DNA of 47,690 nt from Flectobacillus roseus (GTDB lineage: Bacteria > Bacteroidota > Bacteroidia > Cytophagales > Spirosomataceae), in assembly GCF_030056665.1 (NCBI RefSeq), contig NZ_JASHIG010000045.1; one strand, given 5' to 3'. Shown piece after piece: positions 1-6,673 of this stretch; positions within the stretch are counted from its first letter, which is position 1, and the number at the start of each line of letters is the position of its first letter. Under the pieces are notes generated by a model. The model made no database searches and had not been told where the DNA came from. It was given only the letters and a program-made list of their open reading frames with translations. A program made the translations under genes and the position numbers.

Positions 1-23
1 TGATAGCACAACTAAAATACAAA

Positions 24-63
24 AATCCCCGAAATATGCCAAATGTGCGTATTTTCGGGGATT
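24..63. terminator. Hairpin terminator-like palindrome at window start
   Basis: The arms AATCCCCGAAA and TTTTCGGGGATT enclose a loop of about 17 bases, with A-rich sequence before and T-rich after. It could terminate transcription in either direction. The gene to its left is outside the window. Confidence 0.6.
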
Positions 64-123
64 ACTTTTGAGAAAAGTACTTGATAATCAATCAATTATA
101 CTCAAAAAGGGAAGCCTAATTGA

Positions 124-175
124 GTGCATGAGTGATTGAGTAATAATTTTTAGAATGACTCAATCACTCATGCAC
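124..175 (-). terminator. 18-bp perfect stem built of GAGTGATT-type repeats, 3' of lpxB
   Basis: Bases 124-141 pair perfectly with 158-175 around a 16-base AT-rich loop. It lies just past the lpxB stop. The arms are made of the same GAGTGATTGAGT simple repeat found after several other genes here. There is no strong U-tract, so it may stabilise the 3' end rather than act as a classical terminator. Confidence 0.55.
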
Positions 176-186
176 ATAAGCTCTAA

Positions 187-1293
187 CTATTTCAAAAGAT
201 AGTCAACCATCAAACTACCAGCTTTAGCAGACGCGCCTTTGTCGCCTAATAAAGCTTTCACTTCGGCATATCCATCTAGTTGTGCTTGGCGTCCTTCTGG
301 CGTTAATATTTTGTTTAGTTCTTCCTGAACATTGGTATTATTCAAATCATTTTGAATTAATTCTGGAACAATTTTTTTCTGAGCTACCAAATTTACCAAA
401 GAGATATAAGGCACTTTGATAACCATTTTGGCAATGGCAAAAGAAATACCACTGGTTTTGTAACAAACCACCTGTGGAATATTCAGTAAAGCAGTTTCTA
501 AAGTGGCAGTTCCTGAAGTCACTAAAGCGGCATCAGCTACTGAGAGCAAATTGTAGGCGTCATCATACACCACTTTAATCGGAAAAATAGACTGCCAGCG
601 TGCGTATAATTCTTTGGGAAGATTAGAAACTCCAGCAATTACAAACTGGTAATCAGGGAAGTTATACGCCTGTGCCACCATCATAGGGAGAATTTTGGCT
701 ACCTCTTGGTGACGCGAGCCAGGTAAAAGCGCAATAATGGGTTTTTGACCAACACGGGCTTCTTTTCTGAAATTAGGTTTCGGCTGAAAGTCTGCAATAG
801 CATCAAACAGAGGGTTTCCGACATAATCTACCTCGTAATCATATTTCTTAAAAAAGTCTTTTTCGAAAGGAAAAATCACAAACATGCGGTCAACAAATTT
901 CTTGATATTGAGCGCACGTGATTGATTCCAAGCCCAAACTTTTGGCGAAATGTAATAGAATGTTTTTATACCAATAGACTTGACAAACTTCGCCACACGC
1001 ATATTGAATCCCGCATAGTCGATAAGAATCACCACATCAGGCTGATAGGCTTGAATATCTTTTTTGCAAAACGATAAAAGTCCAAGAATTGTAGGGAGAT
1101 TTTTGATGACTTCTGCAAAGCCCATAAAGGCAATGTCTTTGTAGTGTTTTACAAGCGTAGCGCCTGCTTCCTGCATCATATCGCCGCCCCAAGCACGAAT
1201 TTGGGCGTTGGCATCCTTTTGAAGGATAGCTTTGATGAGATTAGAGCCATGCAAATCGCCTGAGCGTTCGCCAGCAATGATATAATATTTCAT
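187..1293 (-). CDS. lpxB: Lipid-A-disaccharide synthase
   Basis: Family GT19 glycosyltransferase that condenses UDP-2,3-diacylglucosamine with lipid X to give the lipid A disaccharide on the inner face of the inner membrane. The 368 residues match the usual family length. Visible are the N-terminal GERSGDLHGSNL motif, the HVWAW-like segment PKVWAWNQSR, the LLPGSRHQEV nucleotide-binding segment and the SGTATLET motif near residue 260. The start ATG at 1293 gives the canonical N terminus. It lies 76 bp behind the PTPS-like gene on the same strand and is probably co-transcribed with it. With hldD nearby it implies an LPS-bearing outer membrane. Confidence 0.96.
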   Translation of the reverse strand: MKYYIIAGERSGDLHGSNLIKAILQKDANAQIRAWGGDMMQEAGATLVKHYKDIAFMGFAEVIKNLPTILGLLSFCKKDIQAYQPDVVILIDYAGFNMRVAKFVKSIGIKTFYYISPKVWAWNQSRALNIKKFVDRMFVIFPFEKDFFKKYDYEVDYVGNPLFDAIADFQPKPNFRKEARVGQKPIIALLPGSRHQEVAKILPMMVAQAYNFPDYQFVIAGVSNLPKELYARWQSIFPIKVVYDDAYNLLSVADAALVTSGTATLETALLNIPQVVCYKTSGISFAIAKMVIKVPYISLVNLVAQKKIVPELIQNDLNNTNVQEELNKILTPEGRQAQLDGYAEVKALLGDKGASAKAGSLMVDYLLK

Positions 1294-1369
1294 GTTGTGG
1301 GCTTTAGGCTGAGAGCTTCAGGCTGCTTGAGGAGCCAAGAATACCAGCCCAAAGCTTCACACAGTACAA
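1294..1369 (-). repeat. Short degenerate repeat between the PTPS gene and lpxB
   Basis: This 76-bp spacer contains the near-repeat GGCTTTAGGCTGAGAGCTTCAGGCTG, made of GCTTYAGGCTG units. It looks like the simple-sequence spacers seen elsewhere in the window. No promoter motif is visible, which supports co-transcription across it. Confidence 0.4.
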
Positions 1370-1789
1370 TTATTCGCCGTAATACTTCACTGAGTTTTTA
1401 GGCGTTTCGATGAGTTCGATGCAGTGTAGCTGTCCATGTGGAATTTGTTCATTGAGCTTTGGAGCTAAAATTTTCCAAATTTCCATGGCAAATATTTCAC
1501 AACTTGCCATTTTACCTTGCATAAAATCTACATCGAGATTTAGATTTTTGTGGTCAACACGTTCGATGATTTCATCTTTGATAATTTGGCTCATCACTTT
1601 CATATCAATCACGAAACCTGTGTCAGGGTCTGGAATACCTTTTACAGTAACGATAAGCTCAAAATTATGTCCGTGCCAGTTGACATTTGCACATGGACCA
1701 AATACCTCACGATTCTTTTCCTCTGTCCAGTTAGGATTATACAGCCTGTGAGCGGCATTGAAGTGTTCTTTACGAACTACGTAAACCAT
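1370..1789 (-). CDS. queD: 6-pyruvoyl/6-carboxy-tetrahydropterin synthase family protein
   Basis: T-fold enzyme of the PTPS/QueD family, which converts 7,8-dihydroneopterin triphosphate to a tetrahydropterin. In bacteria this usually feeds queuosine synthesis. The 139 residues are full length. Zinc ligands are His14 (in HFNAAH), His39 and His41 (HGH). The probable catalytic Cys33 sits in CANVNWHGH, a C-x5-HGH spacing like animal PTPS rather than the C-x3-HGH of many QueD proteins. The C-terminal IETPKNSVKYY matches the family substrate loop. The family call is firm, but the queD role versus true pterin synthesis is unsettled. No other queuosine gene is in the window. The promoter is probably about 200 bp upstream. 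Confidence 0.85.
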   Translation of the reverse strand: MVYVVRKEHFNAAHRLYNPNWTEEKNREVFGPCANVNWHGHNFELIVTVKGIPDPDTGFVIDMKVMSQIIKDEIIERVDHKNLNLDVDFMQGKMASCEIFAMEIWKILAPKLNEQIPHGQLHCIELIETPKNSVKYYGE

Positions 1790-1997
1790 TTGTTTTCAGT
1801 TAATTTATTCGTTTTGCGAAAATCTCAGATGTTATACTAGTGGTATATCTGTTATCAGTTTATAAGTAAAAATGACCAATAACAGACAATAATGACAAAG
1901 CAAACGCCCCAAGCACAAAACTACGAGTGATGACCAGCAAAATCGCCGTGATTGGAGTTGGGAAAACGTAGCAAAACCAATCTGTGGATTAAGAACA

Positions 1998-2005
1998 CAA
2001 AGTTA
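1998..2005 (-). promoter_or_regulatory. Bacteroidota -7 element upstream of the PTPS gene
   Basis: On the minus strand this reads TAACTTTG, with TTGTG ending 16-17 bases upstream (TTG, 19 bases from its first base, then TAnnTTTG). It predicts a leader of about 200 nt for the PTPS-lpxB transcript. Confidence 0.55.
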
Positions 2006-2189
2006 ATGGCTTTTAGTTTCACAAAAAAGAAAGCTGAAAACAATCATTTTACGAAAGTCTTTAATTTGTTCAATTTATTTCATTATTTTTAGATGTGATA
2101 TTTCTGTTAATCAGCCTATTACTCTAACCCCTCATATTACCCTATAAGTGTTATCTTGAAAAGTTTATATTTTTTCAAAGTTAAGTGTA

Positions 2190-2220
2190 TTGGTTTTTCG
2201 CAAAGCTTTAGGTACTTTTG
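2190..2220 (+). promoter_or_regulatory. Bacteroidota promoter for hldD
   Basis: TTGG at 2190 and TACTTTTG at 2213-2220 fit the TTG / TAnnTTTG pattern with about 20 bases between. It lies about 330 bp before hldD and implies a long leader. Confidence 0.55.
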
Positions 2221-2388
2221 CTTACTTTTTCTAGGAATAGTTCGATTTTAGTGCTGTTTTGATTACTTGTAAGAAATGACTTTTGTCATAGAATCACAAC
2301 CTTGTAAACAGTGTATTTATTCCTACAAAACAACTTTGCTCCTTATCTGCTTATTGTATTTTGACAATATAGATTTAATAAATAGACA

Positions 2389-2422
2389 GGTTCGTAATAG
2401 AACCACGTAGTCGAGTTACTAC
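2389..2422 (+). other. Pair of small hairpins in the hldD leader
   Basis: GGTTC/GAACC (2389-2393 with 2400-2404) and GTAGT/ACTAC (2407-2411 with 2418-2422) sit side by side in the predicted hldD leader. The stems are only 5 bp each, so chance is possible. No known riboswitch class was recognised. Confidence 0.25.
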
Positions 2423-2552
2423 CTTTCGGAATTATTTATTATCCAACATGATTGAACATATCTTCCGAGTGGATTTTTCTCGATTATAAAGAGAATCATT
2501 AGTTTTTCATAAATAACACATTCCAGAACCACTCAATTTTAGTTTCTATTGT

Positions 2553-3518
2553 ATGATTATTGTTACAGGTGCCGCTGGGTTTATTGGAAGTTGCCTTATT
2601 CAACGCTTGAATGAGGACAATTTTAACTATATCATTGCTGTTGACGATTTTTCCGATGAGCAAAAGAATAAAAATCTTGAAGGAAAAAAGATTCAAGAGC
2701 GTGTAGACCGCGAATACTTTTTTGAGTGGTTGGATGCAAACTATCAAGAGGTTGAATTCTGTTTCCACATTGGTGCTCGTACAGATACGACAGAATTCAA
2801 TGTAGATATTTTCAACAAATTGAATTTGAATTACTCAAAGAAGATTTGGAAAAAATGTCATGACTACCAAATTCCTTTGGTGTATGCTTCGTCGGCTGCT
2901 ACTTATGGTTTGGGCGAGCATGGCTATGATGATAATGAGTCTTTGATTCCTCAATTGAAGCCTTTGAATCCTTATGGTGATTCAAAAAATGACTTCGATA
3001 TCTGGGCATTACAGCAGCAAGAAAAGCCTTTCTTCTGGGCAGGGTTGAAGTTCTTCAACGTTTACGGACCAAACGAATTCCACAAAGGTCGTATGGCATC
3101 TGTGATTTGGCATACATTCAACCAAATCCAGAAAACTGGCGCGATGAAGTTATTCCGCTCTCATAACCCTGATTTTCAGGATGGTGAGCAGATGCGTGAT
3201 TTTGTGTATGTAAAAGATGTGGTAGAGGTTTGTTTGTTTTTGATGCACCACCGTCGCAACTCAGGTATTTATAACTTAGGTTCTGGAAAGGCAAGAACTT
3301 TCTTGGATTTGGTGAAAAATACTTTTTACGCATTGAATCTAGAACCAAATATCTCATTTATTGATACTCCAGAAGATATTCGTGATAAATACCAATATTT
3401 CACAGAAGCAAATATGTCAAAATTAAAGTCGATTGGTTACGAAAAACCTTTCCATACTTTAGAAGAAGGCGTAACAGATTATGTGAAGAATTATTTGGCA
3501 GATCAGAAGTATTACTAA
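2553..3518 (+). CDS. hldD: ADP-L-glycero-D-manno-heptose 6-epimerase
   Basis: Extended short-chain dehydrogenase that epimerises ADP-D-glycero-heptose to ADP-L-glycero-heptose for the LPS inner core, using bound NADP. The N-terminal GAAGFIGS (residues 6-13) is the Rossmann dinucleotide motif. The catalytic tyrosine and lysine lie in NPYGDSKNDFD near residue 140. The FNVYGPNEFHKGRMASV segment is typical of HldD. The 321 residues are full length. The start ATG is at 2553. The gene faces the glycosyltransferase at 3773 in a convergent arrangement, with a composite terminator between them. Confidence 0.95.
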   Translation: MIIVTGAAGFIGSCLIQRLNEDNFNYIIAVDDFSDEQKNKNLEGKKIQERVDREYFFEWLDANYQEVEFCFHIGARTDTTEFNVDIFNKLNLNYSKKIWKKCHDYQIPLVYASSAATYGLGEHGYDDNESLIPQLKPLNPYGDSKNDFDIWALQQQEKPFFWAGLKFFNVYGPNEFHKGRMASVIWHTFNQIQKTGAMKLFRSHNPDFQDGEQMRDFVYVKDVVEVCLFLMHHRRNSGIYNLGSGKARTFLDLVKNTFYALNLEPNISFIDTPEDIRDKYQYFTEANMSKLKSIGYEKPFHTLEEGVTDYVKNYLADQKYY

Positions 3519-3524
3519 AATATA

Positions 3525-3565
3525 GTTAGTGAATGGGTGAGTTGTGAATGAGTGATTATTTTTAC
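3525..3565 (+). repeat. (GAGTGATT)n-type simple repeat, left arm of an inverted flank
   Basis: TTAGTGAATGGGTGAGTTGTGAATGAGTGATTATTTTT follows the hldD stop directly, read here in two pieces of under 20 bases: TTAGTGAATGGGTGAG and TGAATGAGTGATTATTTTT. The reverse complement of 3691-3735 closely matches it, so the two simple-repeat tracts flank the central hairpin as an imperfect inverted repeat. Confidence 0.7.
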
Positions 3566-3578
3566 AAGTCTCCTTCTT

Positions 3579-3630
3579 AGTATCAAAAAAAGCGGTCAAA
3601 AATTGATTTTTGACCGCTTTTTTTGATACT
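3579..3630. terminator. Bidirectional terminator with 25-bp perfect arms
   Basis: Bases 3579-3603 are the exact reverse complement of 3606-3630 around a 2-base centre. The core is GCGGTCAAAAAT and its complement, flanked by seven As and seven Ts. It sits between convergent hldD and the glycosyltransferase, so it can serve both. The same stem family recurs at 20290, 22569, 31927 and 47431. Confidence 0.9.
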
Positions 3631-3657
3631 ACCATTCTAGATATAACTCGGCTTAGG

Positions 3658-3678
3658 ACGCAATCATTGCGTCTCTAC
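3658..3678. repeat. GACGCAATCATTGCGTC extragenic palindrome
   Basis: The palindrome GACGCAAT C ATTGCGTC is followed by TCTAC. It recurs at 22623-22644 with the same centre, and at about 31998-32018 in the related form GACGCAATGCTTTGCGTC, each time next to the conserved terminator hairpin. This is a REP-like interspersed repeat. Confidence 0.75.
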
Positions 3679-3690
3679 TGCTAGAATACA

Positions 3691-3735
3691 AATTTTAAAA
3701 ATAATCACTCAATCGACAATCACTCACTCACTAAA
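3691..3735 (-). repeat. (GAGTGATT)n-type simple repeat, right arm
   Basis: Read on the minus strand (the direction of the glycosyltransferase at 3773) this is a run of GAGTGA/GATTGAG units followed by ATTATTTTT. It is the mirror image of the tract after hldD. Confidence 0.65.
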
Positions 3736-3772
3736 TTTTTCAAAACTCCACACTCAAAACTCATCACTTCAA

Positions 3773-4783
3773 TCAGGATGGATATTCGATGTTGTCTCCT
3801 AATTGTTTATATCCTTTTTCTTCAAACAGTTTTTTCCAACCTTCAGTAATAAAACCTACACCGTAGCCCACCAATTGCACATATACGGCAATTATACTGA
3901 GTAAACCTACTTGAATACTCTTATTCTTGAGTGTTGAATCAATAAAATTGAGTAAGGTATATAGGGCAAAAATACCAATAGCCAGATAGAAAAATGGTTT
4001 GAAAACCAACCACCATAAAGGAATACTAAACAAGCCAAGTGTAAATACCATTGGAAAGGTGTGTACCAATTTGAGTTCTTTTGGAAAAAAGCGACTGATA
4101 TTGATTCTTGCTTTTCCAAAAAATCTCAACTGTTTGTAAAACTGTATAAAACTAGTTCTTCGTTTATGGTAAATAAATGCTTCAGGAATAAGTCCAGACT
4201 TAAAACCTAGGCTTATGGCACGAATCGAAAATTCAATATCTTCGCCCATACGAGTAATAATGAACCCTTGGGTTTTGCGATAAACCTCCTTCGACATCCC
4301 CATATTAAAGCTTCTAGGATGAAATGTACCTCCAAGATTTTTCTTGCTCCCTCTAATTCCTCCTGTAGTAAAAAGGGAAGTCATAGAATAAGAAATGGCT
4401 TTTTGAATAGGAGTGAAGTTGGGGTGGTCGCGGTCTGGCCCGCCATAAAGGTCTAGGAAATTGCTATTGAGTTGCTTTTCTACAATTTCTAAATAGTTTG
4501 GTTCTATCAGCGCGTCAGAGTCAAGAATAATGAAATAATCGCCAGTAGCGTGCTTAAAACCTGTATTACGGGCAAATCCTTGACCAGTATTTTGTTGTTG
4601 GATATATTTTATTTCCAGCTCAGAATGATATTTTTCAACAATTTTATCGGCTTTTATGGCCGAGCCATCCTCTACAACTACCACTTCGAAGATTTTGTAT
4701 GTTTGTTTTACTAAACAAGCCAACAATTCATCCAATTCGTCGGGGCGGTTGTATACAGGAATAATAATGGAATAATTTCGCAT
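3773..4783 (-). CDS. Family 2 glycosyltransferase with C-terminal membrane helices
   Basis: GT-A fold transferase acting on the cytoplasmic side of the inner membrane, probably in polysaccharide or glycolipid synthesis. The N terminus YSIIIPVYNRPDELDELL starts the nucleotide-sugar fold. VVVVEDGS and the metal-binding DSD in FIILDSDAL (about residues 91-97) are present, and MGEDIEFSIRA matches the acceptor-side ED motif. Residues about 245-320 hold two or three hydrophobic helices that probably anchor it. The 336 residues are normal for the type. Donor and acceptor cannot be told from sequence. A TAGTTTTG promoter motif lies upstream at 4896-4903. Confidence 0.85.
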   Translation of the reverse strand: MRNYSIIIPVYNRPDELDELLACLVKQTYKIFEVVVVEDGSAIKADKIVEKYHSELEIKYIQQQNTGQGFARNTGFKHATGDYFIILDSDALIEPNYLEIVEKQLNSNFLDLYGGPDRDHPNFTPIQKAISYSMTSLFTTGGIRGSKKNLGGTFHPRSFNMGMSKEVYRKTQGFIITRMGEDIEFSIRAISLGFKSGLIPEAFIYHKRRTSFIQFYKQLRFFGKARINISRFFPKELKLVHTFPMVFTLGLFSIPLWWLVFKPFFYLAIGIFALYTLLNFIDSTLKNKSIQVGLLSIIAVYVQLVGYGVGFITEGWKKLFEEKGYKQLGDNIEYPS

Positions 4784-4895
4784 GGAAGAAGCGCTGTGTT
4801 GAAATAACAGCTATTGTTTAATTTTTTGTGTTGAAAACAAGAAAGTGCCATTGCATCAGACCTCTTCCAATGGGAGACACTCATTCTTCAGACCA

Positions 4896-4903
4896 CAAAA
4901 CTA
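4896..4903 (-). promoter_or_regulatory. Bacteroidota -7 element upstream of the glycosyltransferase
   Basis: It reads TAGTTTTG on the minus strand, just past the stop of the lipoprotein gene and about 115 bp before the glycosyltransferase start. No clear -33 TTG is seen. Confidence 0.4.
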
Positions 4904-4904
4904 A

Positions 4905-5273
4905 TCATTTTACATATTTTTTCTTCACTTTCATTTCCCAATCCCCGAAGCTTCCATATAATACCATTGATCCAAATCTGAAATTATCAATGATTTCTTG
5001 CCCTTCTTCTACACTATCATAAAACTCCTTGTCTACAGGAATCTCAAAATCTACCGCATTCATAGCATCTTTTATATGTTTTTTGATGCTTAATGATAAA
5101 TGCGATTGTTTCAAACGAAGTTTGAGGATGTACTTATGCGAATCACCACCATTTTGGGCAATACGCAATTGCTCTTTCAAAGCGCGATTTTCTTCTCGAA
5201 GTTTGTCTGCTTCGGAACTTCCACAAGAAAAAAGGAGAAAAATGACGAAAGTAGAAAGAAGATAAGATTTCAT
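4905..5273 (-). CDS. Small putative lipoprotein with coiled-coil segment
   Basis: 122 residues, not assigned to a known family. The N terminus MKSYLLSTFVIFLLFSCGSS is a lipoprotein signal with lipobox LFSC, predicting lipidation at Cys17 and export. Residues about 21-40 (EADKLREENRALKEQLRIAQ) have heptad spacing typical of a coiled coil. The C-terminal half is mixed and charged. It follows the hemL terminator, so it probably has its own promoter, and it precedes the glycosyltransferase on the same strand. The signal supports a real gene. The function is unknown. Confidence 0.75.
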   Translation of the reverse strand: MKSYLLSTFVIFLLFSCGSSEADKLREENRALKEQLRIAQNGGDSHKYILKLRLKQSHLSLSIKKHIKDAMNAVDFEIPVDKEFYDSVEEGQEIIDNFRFGSMVLYGSFGDWEMKVKKKYVK

Positions 5274-5291
5274 ATGGAACGGAGAGGTTTT

Positions 5292-5319
5292 AAAAAAAGG
5301 TCAGCAAATTGCTGACCTT
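5292..5319 (-). terminator. Rho-independent terminator of hemL
   Basis: AAGGTCAGC (5297-5305) pairs with GCTGACCTT (5311-5319). On the minus strand the stem is followed by a run of seven Ts. It lies 28 bp past the hemL stop. Confidence 0.85.
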
Positions 5320-5346
5320 CGATGGAATATGATATTTGGCGCTAAA

Positions 5347-6639
5347 CTATGCTGAAATTTCTTTAAAGCTCTCATAACTCGCATCCAAGATTTGAGCTAC
5401 GTGTTCATCTGTCAATGCTGTAGAGATAAACATCGCTTCGTATTGTGAAGGAGCCATATAGACACCTCTTTTCAGCATCGCATTAAAGAATTTACCGAAT
5501 AGTGCAGTATCTGATGATTTTGCATCTTCAAAATTGTTTACAGGCTTCTCCGTAAAGAATAAAGTAAACATAGAGCCAACGTGGTTGAGGGTATAATTCA
5601 ATCCAAGTTTTTGCATATTGGCACGAATACCAGAGGTTAAAGTATTACCAACCGTTTCGATTCGCTCGTATACTTCTGGATGCTCGTTCAAGTAAGTCAA
5701 CATAGCTTGACCCGCTGCCATAGCGATTGGGTTTCCTGAAAGTGTACCTGCTTGATATACTGGACCCGCAGGAGAAACGCAATCCATGATTTCTTTTTTA
5801 CCTCCGTAAGCACCAACTGGCATACCTCCACCGATAATTTTACCCATGGTCGTCATATCTGGTGTTACGCCACAACGTTCTTGAAAACCTCCTTTTGCCA
5901 AACGGAAACCAGTCATTACTTCATCAAAGATTAAAACAATACCTTCCTTATCGCAAATTTGGCGAAGTCCTTCTAAGAAGCCTTCTGCTGGTTTTACCAA
6001 ACCCATATTACCAACTACGGGTTCAAGGATAATACAAGCAATCTGATCTTTATTAGCATCAACTAGCGTTTGTACTGCAGTTAAATCATTATATGGAGCT
6101 GTTAGCGTATCGTTGGCCACACCTTTAGTAACGCCTGGACTATCTGGATGTCCGAATGTGATGGCACCAGAACCTGCTGCTATCAAAAATGAATCACCAT
6201 GACCATGATAACAACCTTCAAATTTGATGATTTTGTCACGACCTGTATAACCACGTGCCACACGGATAGCCGACATAGTAGCTTCTGTACCAGAGTTTAC
6301 CATACGTACTTTTTCAACAGAAGGTACAATTGAGGTAATCAACTCTGCCATTTCTACTTCACGACGCGTAGGGGCACCATAAGAAAAACCTAACTGAATA
6401 GCATCGGCAACGGCTTTTTCGACTAGCTCATTGGCGTGCCCCAAAATCATAGGCCCCCATGAGTTGATAAGTTCGATAAATGCGTTTCCATCTTCATCAT
6501 AAAGGTAAGCACCTTTAGCCGATTTAATGAAAAGAGGATTTCCTCCAACGGCTCTAAAAGCTCTTACAGGTGAGTTTACACCGCCAGGGATGTAGTTTTT
6601 AGCTTTGTCGAAAAGTTCTTGGCTGTTTTTAGTAGTCAT
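5347..6639 (-). CDS. hemL: Glutamate-1-semialdehyde 2,1-aminomutase
   Basis: PLP-dependent enzyme that isomerises glutamate-1-semialdehyde to 5-aminolevulinate, the first committed haem precursor in the C5 pathway. The 430 residues are full length. Visible are the N-terminal IPGGVNSPVRAF, the NSGTEATMSAIRVAR loop, FEGCYHGHGD, IFDEVMTGFR and the PLP-binding lysine in TTMGKIIGGGMPVGAYGG. It lies 34 bp downstream of the exported protein gene at 6674-8281 and is probably in one transcript with it. It ends in a clear hairpin terminator. Confidence 0.97.
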   Translation of the reverse strand: MTTKNSQELFDKAKNYIPGGVNSPVRAFRAVGGNPLFIKSAKGAYLYDEDGNAFIELINSWGPMILGHANELVEKAVADAIQLGFSYGAPTRREVEMAELITSIVPSVEKVRMVNSGTEATMSAIRVARGYTGRDKIIKFEGCYHGHGDSFLIAAGSGAITFGHPDSPGVTKGVANDTLTAPYNDLTAVQTLVDANKDQIACIILEPVVGNMGLVKPAEGFLEGLRQICDKEGIVLIFDEVMTGFRLAKGGFQERCGVTPDMTTMGKIIGGGMPVGAYGGKKEIMDCVSPAGPVYQAGTLSGNPIAMAAGQAMLTYLNEHPEVYERIETVGNTLTSGIRANMQKLGLNYTLNHVGSMFTLFFTEKPVNNFEDAKSSDTALFGKFFNAMLKRGVYMAPSQYEAMFISTALTDEHVAQILDASYESFKEISA

Positions 6640-6673
6640 TTTGTCAAAAATTAATGCGATGGTAGCCCATGCA

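Larger units (their letters stand above)
1790..2552. other. 763-bp intergenic region between divergent PTPS and hldD genes
   Basis: I see no convincing gene. The region holds the two divergent promoter candidates (1998-2005 minus, 2213-2220 plus) and two small hairpins (2389-2404 and 2407-2422). On the minus strand, about 1868-1990, there is an uninterrupted hydrophobic reading frame of about 42 codons without an ATG (it includes FPTPITAILLVI). That could be a leader peptide or a gene remnant. The composition is otherwise AT-rich and featureless. Confidence 0.5.

Noticed and set aside
1790..1990. preQ1 riboswitch in the leader of the PTPS gene
   Set aside because: I looked for the compact C-rich loop and A-rich tail pattern and did not find it.
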